NCBI GenBank assembly: GCA_028023455.1
Contig: JAQFVV010012575.1
Span: 1,916,517-1,980,516 of the forward strand
Reading direction: 5' to 3'
Length of the DNA: 64,000 nt
DNA from: Epiperipatus broadwayi
Taxonomy: Eukaryota > Onychophora > Udeonychophora > Euonychophora > Peripatidae
Shown here: positions 12,733-24,962 of the stretch, piece by piece
How positions within the stretch are numbered: position 1 is the stretch's first letter
Layout: each line of letters starts with the position of its first letter
The notes under the pieces: model-generated
Told to the model about the DNA's origin: nothing
Database searches by the model: none
What the model saw: the letters and a program-made list of their open reading frames with translations, nothing else
Position numbers and translations under genes: made by a program

Positions 12733-12804
12733 TAATGCGGAAGCACTGAAAACCTCCGGGATACATATAGCTAGGTGGAAGTGTTTAGAGCTTCCGCATT
12801 ATAT
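12733..12804. repeat. Compact 72-bp nested inverted repeat
   Basis: The outer arms ATAATGCGGAAGC and GCTTCCGCATTAT are perfect 13-bp inverted repeats. Inside, CACT pairs with AGTG and ACCT with AGGT, which gives three stacked helices separated by internal loops. It is GC-rich compared with both flanks. It could be a tiny MITE or a structured RNA-derived insert. No family is recognised. Confidence 0.6.
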
Positions 12805-13130
12805 ATATTTTATGCTAAAAATAATTAGAAGAGTATTGCCAAATTATCATTGATGATAAGCAGTAAAGTTACTTGGTCATAGTACCCAATTGCCTAATTA
12901 CTTCCACATGCTTTCATACAAATAACAATATATGCATTTAATATTATATTGTAAGAATTTATAGCTAATTAATAATGGCCCTTACAATTTAAGCATATGG
13001 CTATAGACATCTGGAAAAAATATTATTATTTAGTTTATGAAACTTAGTAAATATAAATGGGATGTGGGCCTTTCTCGTTTGTTCTATATATGTTAAAACT
13101 AAAATTTTCACAGAAAAAAATATAAACAGT

Positions 13131-13223
13131 CAAGCGTTGGTGGTCGAGGGGTCAGCACAGCTGCCTTACAAGCAGTTGCTTCGGATTAGCGGGTTCGCTT
13201 CCCGGCCGATGCTACGACACTTG
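13131..13223 (+). mobile_element. tRNA-Gly-derived SINE, copy 1
   Basis: Contains the A-box region (GTTGGTGGTCGAGGGGTCAG), the anticodon-arm region GCCTTACAAGCAGTTGC and a B box GGGTTCGCTTCCC, then CGATGC and a CACTTG end. It belongs to the SINE family described at 57429, in the short variant. Target duplications are unclear here because the 3' flank is an (AT)n run. Confidence 0.85.
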
Positions 13224-15390
13224 ATTATATATATATTTGATGTTAATAAATGTATTGCACAAGTATTTTGGATAGATAACATATGATAGCTAACAATATC
13301 ATTCATGTGGTATTTTCCACATCTCTGAAACAATTGCTTGAAGGTTCCAGACCTCAGCCTACTTAATTTTCACATTTGGGGAAATTAATTGTTATATCAT
13401 ACCAAAAACAAAAAGACACACACCCAAAATTGAAACTAGAAGCTCTTTAATATATATCCTAAGATGTGGTAGTTTAAGATTATTATGAGCTAAGAAAATT
13501 ACATATCTGAGTGTGTGTTAAGAATAATAAAAATTATGTTTAGTGAATAAGGTTATGAAACTTGATAAGAAATAAATATTTTGCATATAGGCAGATTTTT
13601 GATACACCCTATATAAGGCAGAAAGTAAAGATAGATGTCACTACTTTAAAATATAAACAATAGATTTTTTTTGCAATGCTTTGTGCAAAATATCAAACAA
13701 TCATTAGGTAATTTGGTGTGATTATCTTTGAAATAGTCATTAATTCTTTAGTCTGGAATGTGGCATTATATCGATCTAAAAGCAGCATCAATTAAAAACT
13801 AGAATATAAAAAATGTTCAAAATAATTATGAAAAACGTTGGTAAAATAAAATGAAAATAAGAAGAAAAATTTAGAAATATGAAAAGGGTAAACACATTAT
13901 TCCTCATGTTTAAGCTAATAAGATATTTTATTGTCCAATAAATAGATATAGTGCATTTGTCTGCCAAATAGTTGCACAAATGGTCATGTGACATTTAAAC
14001 AGTAACGCAATATATCATTAATTAATTAAATGTTTTTTTTTTTACTTTTCTCATCTGGAAATCAACACAGAAAACTTTAGATGTTTAATTTGTTTTCATT
14101 GAGCTAAACTATTGTCTGGATTAGTCCTACAGTTAGAGCTGGAAAATTTTAGAGGCCTTTATTTTGTAACTTTTCAAATTTCTCTAAACCAAACATCAAT
14201 TGAGTTACAATAATTTTGAAATGTTGTTTGCTAACAAAAGTATAACTTATCATATTCCAATGACTTGTAATTGTTACTAAAAGTAGACAATGATGAAACA
14301 CAAACACTTAACAGAATAGAAAGTATAAAATTAGCTAAAATGAGCTTGAAGTCGATCTTTCATTGAGTGAAAATGAGTTTTAAAACGTTGATCTTATTTT
14401 AGATAAAAATAATTAATTATTAATATTAACAAGGGGTCTTATCACTGAAAATACATTATAGCTTATACTTAGTGTTTTCAATATTTTCTCCGAGTATGAA
14501 ACAGTATTAGTATTCCCTTTAATTTACTAAAAATTTACTAAATCAGTTAGCAACTTATAAAAAAATAATGGGAATGAACATTTTTTTCAACATTTTTATT
14601 GTATTTTATTACTATGCATTTTAAACTTCTGAATTGTATCCATTGTCAAGTAGTTCCGAACGTATACACTAGTGACATCTGCATTTCCATTTCATAATCT
14701 TGTGATAGTACAAGAGCCCTGCAAACGGTTTTTAGTTAGTTTACTCATCTTCTTCCTATAAAAAGCACCAAAACATTATTTGAAATTGTGGCTTTACCTT
14801 CATCCGAGAATAACTAGTTACCCATTTACTGACAAATAATTGGATGGCTAGTTTTGTTGGTTAAATGTTGATTACCTTAAAAATCGCAGACTTGATTAAA
14901 ACCTCATTTATATAAATAATTTTAATTTTTGAAATGATTTGAACTCCAAGAGGGATTGTAGTGAGCAGAAGCATCATCAATTAATATGAATTCTTTTATT
15001 ATTATATATAGTTAGGCAAAAACTTTTAGAAATTCGTAGCTCTTAATATTCAAACAAATGTAATTATGAACCGGTAATATACAATTATTACATGTGAGAT
15101 ATGATAAAATAAGCAAATTAACCCTATATTGACTTTTTAAATATAAGTGATACCGTTAGAAACATTATACGTACAAACAACTTTGAATTTAGATAATAAA
15201 TGATTTCCACATATACTGCATACGGGCAATTATGTCGATGGCAGCACTCTATAATGTGCTCAGTAATCTCTCTTTCCGTTAGGCCCCTAAACTAAGCAAT
15301 GAATATCACCAGTTTTACAATTATTTTATAATTATGTAAAATTTTAAATAAAATGAGTTCATATTTAAATATACATTTATTTTTTATTTC
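13224..15390. other. AT-rich stretch, no gene seen
   Basis: No coding region or repeat family was recognised. The reverse-strand open frame at 13788-13994 is hydrophobic but composition-driven. Confidence 0.45.
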
Positions 15391-15495
15391 CATATGTCAT
15401 AGCATCGGCTGGGAGGCGAACCCGCAACAATCATCTGCAACCAACTGCTTGCTTGCAAGGCGACTGCGCTGACCTCTTGGCTAACAACGCTTGAC
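15391..15495 (-). mobile_element. tRNA-Gly-derived SINE, copy 2 (long variant)
   Basis: The reverse complement reads from GTCAAGCGTTG through the A box, an expanded anticodon arm with GCAAGCAAGCAGTTGG, the B box GGGTTCGCCTCCC and CGATGC to CATATG. The expansion of about 14 bp defines a second subfamily shared with the copies at 16351, 36249 and 36759. Flanking ACATTTATTTT at about 15373 and 15498 is a probable target-site duplication. Confidence 0.85.
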
Positions 15496-16205
15496 AAACA
15501 TTTATTTTATATTAAATTTATTACTCTTTGTGTGTAATCATTACTTTATAATTATAATATGGATTAACGACTTTTCCTACTTAAAAATAAATTAATAACA
15601 ATACTTTATACTATTATTAAATTAACACAAATTTGCGATTTTAGAAAAGGTTGATTGGAAGATTTTGGTATGAATCTGTGGGGATTTGCAATAGTGGGAA
15701 CAGATAAAAGTGCAACTTGGATAGAATAAAAACACATGTTCTACATTTTTCCCACAGATTTGTCTTTTGTTTAGGGGCGATGATTTATATATATATAATT
15801 ATGAATAAAAGAAGCTGCAAGGGAAAATGATGACGAAAAAGGATACAGAAATTTTTCTCTCTAGTTCATCAAATAATCTTATATTTATGTGTGAGATAAG
15901 TAAAAAAAAAATACATATTTAAAATCAATAAAAATTATTGGAGTTTTTGATAAATTGTGTTTATTAAACAATATTTTAATGCATAAGATAATAAAAGAAA
16001 GATCAAAGCTTCCTGAATGAATTAATTTTTTTTAAAAAAAGCAACAACTTAATCCCAAAATATTATCCACATGGCTAGGGCTGCATTTCAATGTTAATTC
16101 ATTAATTTATATTTACTATCATTAAAAACAATAAACTTTATTAAAACAATGGTAATAATTATTTATTAATAATTAGTTTTAAAAATAGAATAAACTAAAT
16201 ATCTT
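15496..16205. other. AT-rich stretch, no gene seen
   Basis: Non-coding. A short inverted pair, AATCTGTGGG near 15674 and CCCACAGATT near 15751, brackets about 70 bp and might be a decayed foldback. Confidence 0.4.
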
Positions 16206-16212
16206 CCATTCA

Positions 16213-16276
<64 letters not shown>

Positions 16277-16297
16277 CAACAACAACAACAACGACAA
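16213..16297. repeat. (AAT)n / (AAC)n microsatellite
   Basis: About 20 AAT units pass into about eight AAC units. On the minus strand this is read as a long run of Leu codons, which creates an artefactual 106-codon open frame extending through the neighbouring SINE. Confidence 0.95.
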
Positions 16298-16350
16298 CCA
16301 TAATAGTAATATAACAAAGCTTATGACTTGCATAGTATTTCTCAGCAGAT

Positions 16351-16466
16351 AAGCATTGGTAGCAGAGAGGTCAGTGCAGCCACATGCCAGCAAGCAGTTA
16401 GTTGCTTGCAGACAGTTGTAGCAGGTTCGCTTCCTGGCTGATGCTTTGACATATGGAAAAAAAAAA
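16351..16466 (+). mobile_element. tRNA-Gly-derived SINE, copy 3 (long variant, A-tailed)
   Basis: Starts at AAGCATTGGTAGCAGAGAG and has the long-variant anticodon-arm expansion (GCAAGCAGTTAGTTGC), then the B-box region CAGGTTCGCTTCCTGG and GATGC, with CATATGG and an A run at the 3' end. Confidence 0.82.
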
Positions 16467-19074
16467 TCTTTAAAATTTTTTTTCACTGATGAAACATGAA
16501 TTGAAGCTTAAAATATGTCATTGATATTTTATATACATAGAGTCTGTGGCAACATAAATATATTTTTACTACTATTACCACAATTATTATTAAAAAAATA
16601 GTTTACTTTTCAACAATAATTTTATTGCTTTATTAAGGTTACACATAGTTGGTATCAGAAAATATATAGTAGTGTAATTTAGATATTATTTTCTTGGAGA
16701 AAAAAAGAGAAAGTAGACATTATTCCAATGCCTAAAAAATAAAAAAAGTCACAAATACCTTACTCATGTGCAAACCTAATTATATAAATCAATAGAGACC
16801 AATTTTAGACATGACTCTGTTTTTTTAAGTTTATTAAGGATTGTATTTGTTTATCTTAGTAGCTTTTGATCTTATATAAATATAAATCTACTGAACTAGA
16901 GGACAAATGAAATGAAAGTGATAAGCTGAATAACAGAAAAGAAATCCTGAGAAATATTAACAAGCAATTAGTAATATTAATAATGAATCCAGTGAAACAG
17001 TATCATATATTATTCCCAAGTAGTCTGTAAGACTAGACACAGATTTAGTATGTGATTGATTATTTCAACTTCTGTTTGCCCATCAAACATATCAGTAAAA
17101 TAATTTTACTCACATCTCATTTAATAAAAAAAATATTAAAATAATGTATTTAATTTAAAGAAATAGAAAAAAAAAATTATTTTTCTAAATTAGCTGAAAA
17201 GAAATACATTTTTTTCTTGTTTCTCATTATGTAAAAGACACAATAGAATCAAAATAATAAAACATTATTTTACATTTATTATTAAAAATAGCTTTTAATA
17301 TAATGAAAATAATATTGAAACAAATAAATTAGTTTTAGAAATAAAAAAAAAAACTTCATCTGCTTTGCAAATAAAATAAAACCAAGCAAATCAATTTTAC
17401 AAGCTAACCTTTGAACTATAAGGCTTTCTTAAGTATTAATAACTCTTGATATCTATCAATAAAAATAAACATTAGAGTACAGATTTATTTCCAATCAAGA
17501 GAAAATTTACCATGCAAGTATTAATAGAGAGACCATTCAAACACTGTCTCAAAAACTTTCTGAACATTAAATACAACTGCAAACCACATAAAATTCTGCA
17601 GAATATGTTTAGAAAGTGTTAATATTTAGCACAAGATATTTAACTCAATTTTAAAATTAGTTATTGATTTATACTTTTATTCTATTTTGTGCACATCTTA
17701 TACTGAATATGATGTATTCATTCATTTATTAATCTTTATGTATGTATTACATTTATTATTATATGCCAATATTTATATTGAACTATTCCTATAATTCTAT
17801 AAATATCACTTCATTGATTATCAAATTATAATTTTATTTTTTTAAATAACAAAAACAAAAGGTACATAAATTTTTTTAATCTTTCAAGTTCACATTTTTA
17901 ACATCCACATTACTGCTGCAATTGGCTTAGAGAGGTCCATTTTTAGTTATCTGTACCATTAGTGCACCATTTTGAATTCATTTGTTAGCAAAACTAGAAT
18001 TTATATATTTTTGATTGATAGTAATTATAAGAAAATAATTAAATATCAGCACCTCCCAGTAAAAAATGAGATCAAAAGTTACAAGAAGGCATATAGGGTA
18101 AATGTTTTTAGGGATTAATTTTGGTTTTTGAGAAATTGTAAAATAAATATTAAAATAATTTACTTTCCTTTTATAATTTTTATAACATTGAATTAAATAT
18201 TTGTTTCTCTGTAAGTATGTGGTGTTTGTATTAATTATTTATTTCCATGTGTTTGATTGAAATTTGCTAAGGTTGATTATTCATAAATAGGAAGCACCCA
18301 CTTCCAAAAATAATAGTATTATTTTGGCAGTTATAAGTATAATTTTAATATTTTAAAATATAATTTCATTGTTTTAATATATTATTTACCAAAATTCATT
18401 TTAATGATAAAAATTTAACTTGGAATAATTTTATTTATTATAATACATTTTTAAATAAATAAATAAATAATTCTTACATGCACATATATATATATCTTCT
18501 TTTTTACAAAACTTGATTTATTATATGAAGTATTATTCCATAACATAATATATTCCACCTATATTTCAACCATATCCTATTATAATCTTTTTCAAGGCAA
18601 AACTAAGATATATTTAAAAAAATAATAACACATATACATATAAATACAAATATTTCATTTACAAATAAAATAAAATCCAAAAATTTATATTACCTTTCAT
18701 CTCTTCTCTCTATAAGTTTAAATTTCTTTTAAATTCATTCCTTAAATATCTTATCCAAATAATTCCCCTTATAATTATTTAATTACATATTCCACACTAA
18801 TAAAATCATTAAACAAAAACCATTATTTTTCTCTTTTCATTAAAAAAATCTAATCATAATGGCTTCATTTCATTTATATAAATACTCTCTTTTATAATTC
18901 TCTCATAATATGAGTTAATTCATTTTAATGATTCTATCTTAAAATTTTTATGTCCCAATTGATTCATTTTTAGTCTGAAAGATAAAATGAAGTTGTTTGG
19001 TTGATTATTTATTTGTTTATTAGGCTTTTTATTTATTTCCAAAATATTGCATGTAAGTTAATTTATAATAATAG
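16467..19074. other. AT-rich stretch, no gene seen
   Basis: No ORF, SINE, LINE or inverted repeat was recognised in this 2.6-kb interval. It includes short A/T homopolymers and an (AT)n run at about 18485-18495. Confidence 0.5.
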
Positions 19075-19545
19075 CAAGAAAAGTAGTTTACTGTTTAATG
19101 CTTGAACAGGATCTTTAGCATCAAGAGAATATACACTAAATAAAAAAATATGGGTAATTTAGTCTGCAAGTTGTGTAAGGAAGGCATACAAAATATTAGG
19201 CATCTGTTAATTGAATGTAAATGTCTGAAAGCAGAAAGGGTATAGATAATGAAGTTGTGGAAGAATAAATATAAACAAAGTGATTATATAAAAAATGGCT
19301 TATTGGTTTTTATGCTGGGTTTGGGAAAAGACAAGGAGGATTTACATATAAAGGCCATGGAGTTGTCAAAGATTATGTTGTGAAAATAGGATGAAGCACG
19401 ATAGAGAAGAATATGGGAAAATTTAGGGTGGGGAATGGAAAGGGAAGACAAATTAGCTAACAGGTTTCTCTGGGCATAATTGCTGAGAAATTCCTGAATT
19501 CATATAAAGAGAAATCACAGTGAATCACACCACATCACATCAATA
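19075..19545 (+). mobile_element. LINE family J, 5'-truncated 3' end
   Basis: Matches the 3' region of the copies at 37375-37930 and 40670-41246. It includes the sequence encoding a Cys/His segment (VCKLCKEGI...NIRHLLIECKCLK in consensus; here it begins LVCKLCKEG-like with Q/N changes), a downstream block with GAATATGGGAAAA, and the GAAATTCCTGA...ATCACATCACATCA tail. The C-x2-C-x(n)-H-x4-C pattern is typical of the C-terminal finger of jockey/I/CR1-type LINE proteins. An ATAGATAATG frame break and stops show it is dead. Confidence 0.8.
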
Positions 19546-21014
19546 TATAAGCTTTAATAGTATTTTAATGGCAAATTTATTTTTAGAAGATCTTTATGTT
19601 TTAGAAACATTCATTAAAAATATATATGCAAATAATTAAAATAATATTTAAAATATAATTTTGCAAATAGAAAAACAGAAATATTTTTAATAATACAAAA
19701 GATTTTGTGACTGCCTTCTGTCTAAATAAATATATTTATTGAAAAAAAATTATCAAGTCTTCATTTTATTTTAAATTGTATTAAAGATATATACACAATT
19801 AATAAAAAAATGTTTTGTTAAAAAACAACTTTCCAAATTAAAAACATTACTTTTGGCTAATATTATATAAGTTGTCAGTAATTCTAAAATTAAAAATAAA
19901 ATAAAATTTCAAATAATATATTTAAATATTATATATTAATTAAAAAATATTATTTAATAGTGTGATAATAAAAATGAATGAATAAATAAAATATACATTT
20001 GTTCTATTATCAACCTCAATATAAATAATATAAAATAATTCTCACAATCAGTATATGTTGCCTAAACAATAGAAGTAAAGCCTATTTTCCCTTTACCTAA
20101 TTACTTATTACAACTGAAATCTAGGTACAATAGTTAAAATTAAAATAATTAGCCATAAAACATTTGAAACTAACACAATACCCATAAAGGTTATCAATTC
20201 AAAATATGCTTATATTTTTTCATTTATATCTGTAACCCCATGAAAAATCTTAGTTTTAATATATGTATGTGTATGTATGTATGTATATATATATGTCATA
20301 AGCACAGAAATCTTAACAGTTATGATTATATGGAGTTATAAATATATTCAATTAATACAATTTACTATTAAACTTATAACATTTTGCAATCGGTCGTAAT
20401 GAAAAATTCATAAAAATCCTTTAATCCAGGCTTACAGAAATTTAAATCATTTTTTAAAAACAATGTTGTATTTAAGTCAAGTATATCTTTATATTTAATT
20501 AAATTATATAAGATATATATCATACATAGTTTAAAATAATTCAAACTATATATGTTTACATTAATGGCAAATATTAATTAAAATAAGTTTATACTAATGG
20601 TAAATATTAATCATATTTTAACAAGTTATTATCATATATTAATATTCAACATTAATATCTCAGCCACTAAAAATCTTTTAAGTAATACTTATATATATAA
20701 AATATAATCAATTCATATAGAAAAATCTCATTCTTTATCTTGTTTAACATAGGACTTGTAATACATTAAACTCTACTGTATTTTTTTTTAATTTCAAAAG
20801 CTACACTAATAGCTTTGAATAAATCAATGGAAAGGCAGCCCCCCCCCCAAAGTACTATTGTCCATATTGTTTTCTGATAAATGTATCCATTGACTATCTT
20901 TTATTTTTATCATAAAATTGTCATTAACTTGGAAGCAAGAGGTTTATATCAATAATCAGTATTCTTAGCCAGAAGAAGACTTATTTTGTCAAAATTCTTT
21001 TTGGCCACGTGGTC
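19546..21014. other. AT-rich stretch, no gene seen
   Basis: Non-coding. A (TATG)n-type microsatellite lies at about 20262-20295, and a C9 run at 20840-20848 is unusual for this sequence. Confidence 0.5.
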
Positions 21015-21494
21015 AGTGCCAGTGCTAGAATTTAGGCAAACTAACCTATCATCTAGGGTGTAAGCCATAAAGGCTTCCAAAACTTTAAGTTATGCTTTAT
21101 TCTCATTTTACTAAAATATCAAAATTAAATAGTGACAATTCTTGAAATTTTCACATAATTTTTTATACATTTATTCATTACTATTTCTTATAGTAAATAA
21201 AACTTTTATTGTATTTATTATATTTATTATACCTTTTGATTTAATTATATCTTATGTTTTGATGTCATTTGTTGTTTTATTATGTCTTATTATGTTTTTT
21301 GCTAACTTAAACTGTGCCAAAAACGACACCAGACATTATATTGTTGACTTTACATTTTACAAGTTAATTTTAGTCCCCAAAATAAATTAGTAATAAATTA
21401 ATTAATAATAATTATGACTTTTTAAAAATACTTTAAATAAGTTTATTTATAAAAGTACAATAATTTACTTAACTATAGCTGATAAGAGCTCAAT

Positions 21495-23745
21495 ATGGAA
21501 AAGAAAATTAGACAAAACCAACTAAAGAAGCGAGAGGGTTCTTTTTTGAAATATCTTTGTAGAAGAGAAACCACTAATAAAGATGAACATGATAATTCTT
21601 TTGCCAATGTTACAAAAGATTAATGTTGTGTTTCACTTACCAATGGTCCAAGAAGAGATGTGCAAAATAAACAATAGGAAGATATCGAAAACAAGTAAAA
21701 AGAAGGTACTAATATTTCACTATTAAATTACAGGGTTCCCATAGATTGGTCTTCTCATTTTAATGATACTTTTTAACAAATCTTAATACAAAATAAACCA
21801 CAATAGACTATAAATACAAAAGTTACACCAACCCTACAAAAATCAGAAAGTCAAAGACTCCAAAAATATTGGAGTAATTCTTTTTTCATATGAGAGTAGT
21901 ACTCATGTGGAAAACTATCGGTCTTGGAAATAATTTGACTTGCGATTAATGACAGAAACAACAATTGATAATTTTGATAAGCAAACAATTAGAGAAGAAG
22001 AACAATAGTGACATCAAATATTTGATCAGTTGATTGATTTAATTAGAATACTTTGCATACCAAATGTTGCATTTCCTGTAATGCTAACAAAAAGTTGTAC
22101 ATTGCCAGTAATGGTAATTTTTTTAAGTTTGTTGAATATTTAGCTCTCTTTGATCCTGTAATGAAAGAACATATATGTACAGTTAAAAGTCAAGAAAGAA
22201 TAATCCATTATTTAGGAAAAGATATTCAAAACGAGTTTATACAAGTTTAGCAAAAGCTATAAGAATAATATCTTATCTCTTATAAAATTGGCAAAATACT
22301 ATTTAGCTATCTTGTATTATGCTTCAGACTTTAGCCATATTGAACAGCTGACAATAATTTTGTTTCCACCAGACAGTGAAATATCTCAAACCTGAAGTAT
22401 TAGTAAGAGAGATTTTTTTTTTTTAGGATTTAGTCCTTTAAAGGAATCTATGGCTTAATTCATAATAAAGATTGTAATTGAATAACTAAGTCAGATGGAA
22501 TTACTAATCAAGAATCTCCATAGTCAAAGATATAGTAACACAAGTAATATGAAGGGCAAACAAATGGTATCCAAAAGAGAGTTCTAGATGTAAATCTTCA
22601 TTCTTTCTTTATTTCTTGTAATTCAAACACTTTAAATTTAATGAACAATGATGCTTCCAGGCATTACTTAGATGTTAACAGCTTTTTTCTTTAGTTCAAC
22701 AAATTTGTAACTATTTTTCTACATCTGCCCATCATTAGATAATTCTTTCTACTCATATTTCAAACTTGACTATTAAATAGTTGAGTGAAACAAGATGGGA
22801 GACCCATATCAATTCTTTAAAACTGCTAAGATATTGTCAGTATATATGATGCACTCATGCAAATTTTTGATGATTCAAGATTAAATAATTCAACTAAAAA
22901 TGCAAAGAAATATATGGTAGATGAAATATGAATGTCATGATGAAGCATTGTAAGAACTTAAGCAGAAGTTCACAATTAGAATTTTATATTATATAGTCCT
23001 TCTAAATGCTGTTCTTCCTCCTTTGTTTTTGCTGTCTTCATATATAATATTGAACTTCAAAAATCTTACACCTTTCACTTTCAGCAAAAAAAAACTTTTA
23101 TTATTAATTACAGTTTCGACTATACCATGGCAGTCTTCATCAGATCTTATTCTTCATGGTATAGTCGAAACTGTAATCAATAATAAAAGTTTTTTTTTTG
23201 CTGAAAAGTGAAAAGTATAAGATATTTGAAATTCAATATTAATTAGAATTTTATATTACGTTTTGGATATGGCTATACAGTCAATTAAAAAGTTTTAACA
23301 ATTACAGCACCATGATATTCTGTTTGAATTTTTTTACTAATATATATATAATATCATTGAAAAAACATCTGCTGATTTTACTAAACGATTGCAAAAATTT
23401 TGACTCTTAATACTACGAAAGATGCTGATGCCAATGACCTCTGTGGTAAATTTCAAGCAGTAGTTTAAAAGACTTCCAAAATCCATGCCATCATGGGAAG
23501 TACTTTTTTAATATAGTACATCAAAATTTGTTGATTTCATACCCAACATTTTTGTTGAACAAAGAATACTCCTGACTGTTCCAGTTTCAAAAGAAAGTGG
23601 AAAACGTATTCTCTCAAAATGAAAACTTATTAAAACATACTCACCTTCAACAATGTCCCACAACAGAGTAATAAATTTGGCAACAATTTCTACACTGGAT
23701 TTAAAAGAACTGGAACATAATTTAATAAAATTGAAGGCAAGATAA
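21495..23745 (+). pseudogene. hAT transposase pseudogene (ZMYM1-like, DUF4371)
   Basis: Translation in shifting frames gives the expected order for this transposase family. A Lys-rich N-terminus (KRQNQLKKREGS-like, 21495) comes first, then a TTF-type finger remnant ending HVENYRSWK (about 21905). The DUF4371 core follows, with KLYIASNGNF and FDPVMKEH (22090-22170) and YLGKDIQNEFIQ (22210-22250). Next is a DNGSNMKGK-like block (about 22540-22560) and an R/KMGDPY-like remnant of the DTRWESR segment (about 22790). The C-terminal hAT dimerisation region reads LLTVPVSKESGKR then KLIKTY and RVINLATIS (about 23565-23690). Family proteins run about 600-800 residues, and this length fits. Many stops and frameshifts make it non-functional. 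The catalytic RNase H-like residues cannot be assigned confidently. The family call rests on remembered conserved blocks, not on a search. Confidence 0.8.
22992..23240 (-). mobile_element. Foldback insertion with hammerhead-like core and 18-bp TSD
   Basis: It interrupts the hAT pseudogene and is flanked by a perfect direct repeat AATTAGAATTTTATATTA (22974-22991 and 23241-23258). The arms at about 23048-23128 and 23155-23240 pair almost fully and include AGTTTCGACTATACCATG and its complement. The left 55 bp (22992-23046) has no partner, so the element has a one-sided tail. On the minus strand, 23113-23143 holds CTGATGA, a hairpin GACT...AGTC and GAAAC, followed by CTGTAA. The duplication length is too long for ordinary DNA transposons. 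Confidence 0.85.
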
Positions 23746-24006
23746 ATTAAAATTTCATTTTCATATAAACATATTGTATATTAGTTTGTGTATTATAAAG
23801 CATATCAAAATAATTTTTAATTTTAAAATTACAATTTCCATTTTAAAACATATCCACTTTGTGAAATAATTGGTCACTTTTAAATTTTGCTTAAAATGTA
23901 AAATAACCTGGCAACAGCATTACATATAGTGTCCACTGATCTAGTGCCTACTGTTTCCTTTTTCATACTTATATTATTGATTCTAGTGTTAAAAATAATG
24001 TTATTG

Positions 24007-24115
24007 TCTTGCATTGGTGGTCGAAAGATCAGTGGGACTGCCTTACAAGCAGTTGCCTGGGTTGCGGGTTTGCATCCCAGGCCGATGCCATGACACTTGG
24101 AAAAAAAAAGAAGAA
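24007..24115 (+). mobile_element. tRNA-Gly-derived SINE, copy 4, with TSD
   Basis: TCTTGCATTGGTGGTCG begins the element, followed by GCCTTACAAGCAGTTGCC, a B box GGGTTTGCATCCC, GCCGATGCCATGACACTTGG and an A-rich tail. The direct repeat AAAAATAATGTTATT flanks it (from 23991 and about 24116). It is the short variant and looks young, because both duplications are still intact. Confidence 0.92.
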
Positions 24116-24120
24116 AAAAA

Positions 24121-24815
24121 ATAATGTTATTATTGCTTAATTAGTGTAATCTAGAAAAAAAAAGTATAATGATATCTAAACATTAGAAAGGACAAAAATG
24201 TTTGAAATTAAACTGAAAAGGAAAATAAATCATTAAGAATATTCATATCTTTTTTATTAAATGTTGATTGGTTTTCTAAATCAGAAATCTTGATGGCTAT
24301 CATGGATTTTTTCTATCTTTTCACAAAGACTTCATCTTGTGTTTGGAAGGTGAGAGTATTCATTTATAGTTAAAATCCACAAAATGCATGTGCATTAGTT
24401 TAATGACTGATTATTATTACAGTTTAAAAAAAAACATTGCGCTATGTAAAATAATACCTTATTTACAATATGTCAAATAAATCAATAAACAGAACTCAAA
24501 TAGCTCTCTGCATGACAACAGAGTTTTCAATAGCTCTTCATGGAAACACACTGGAGAAAAAGAAAATAAATACCAGACAAATCATCTTGTGGTGAAGGTT
24601 TGAAAACTTTTCCATTTTTGTTTTATCCATTACTTGAAATAGTAAAGTATCCACTTATTAACCAACATTAAAGGATTTTCTGAGTTGCTATGGATTAACT
24701 AGTTAAAAGAAAAAATCCTAAACTTGTGAAAAAATTGATTTACTCATCTCAGATTCGATCACAGTTTGAAAAGTGAATGTATCAAGAGGATATTTCGTGT
24801 GCGTATATATATATA
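24121..24815. other. AT-rich stretch, no gene seen
   Basis: No feature was recognised apart from an (AT)n run at about 24804-24822 adjoining the next foldback. Confidence 0.45.
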
Positions 24816-24816
24816 T

Positions 24817-24962
24817 ATATATGAAACACTCCATAGTTATATTATTCCAGCCACACTCCCCTTTAAATAAAGAAAGTTCGAATTTTAGCAATTCCATTCG
24901 AGCTTTCTTTATTTAAAGCAAGAGTGTGGCTGGAATAATATAGCTATGAGGTGTTTCAAATG
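24817..24962. repeat. Foldback element with a conserved hairpin, no CTGATGA
   Basis: Long near-perfect arms: left about 24819-24885 (CATAGTTATATTATTCCAGC, TTTAAATAAAGAAAG) and right about 24899-24960. On the minus strand the centre reads GAATT-GCTAA-AATTC then GAAC. This resembles the stem-loop plus GAAAC part of the hammerhead-like foldbacks, but CTGATGA is replaced by an unrelated sequence. AATAAAG-type A/T words follow, as in the relatives. An (AT)n flank prevents recognition of a target duplication. Confidence 0.75.

Larger units (their letters stand above)
21015..23960 (+). mobile_element. Degenerate hAT element (approximate bounds)
   Basis: This region encloses a decayed DUF4371-type hAT transposase. 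The GC-richer block at about 21015-21065 (GTGCTAGAATTTAGGCAAAC, CATCTAGGGTG) resembles a hAT 5' terminal region. The right end was not found, so the limits are estimates. A foldback (22992-23240) was inserted into it later. Confidence 0.5.

Noticed and set aside
16166-16486. 106-codon minus-strand ORF with a long Leu run
   Set aside because: The Leu run is the (AAT)n/(AAC)n microsatellite read in reverse, and the N-terminal part is the reverse complement of a SINE.
23023-23211. 62-codon ORF
   Set aside because: It lies across the two arms of the foldback at 22992-23240 and has no independent support.
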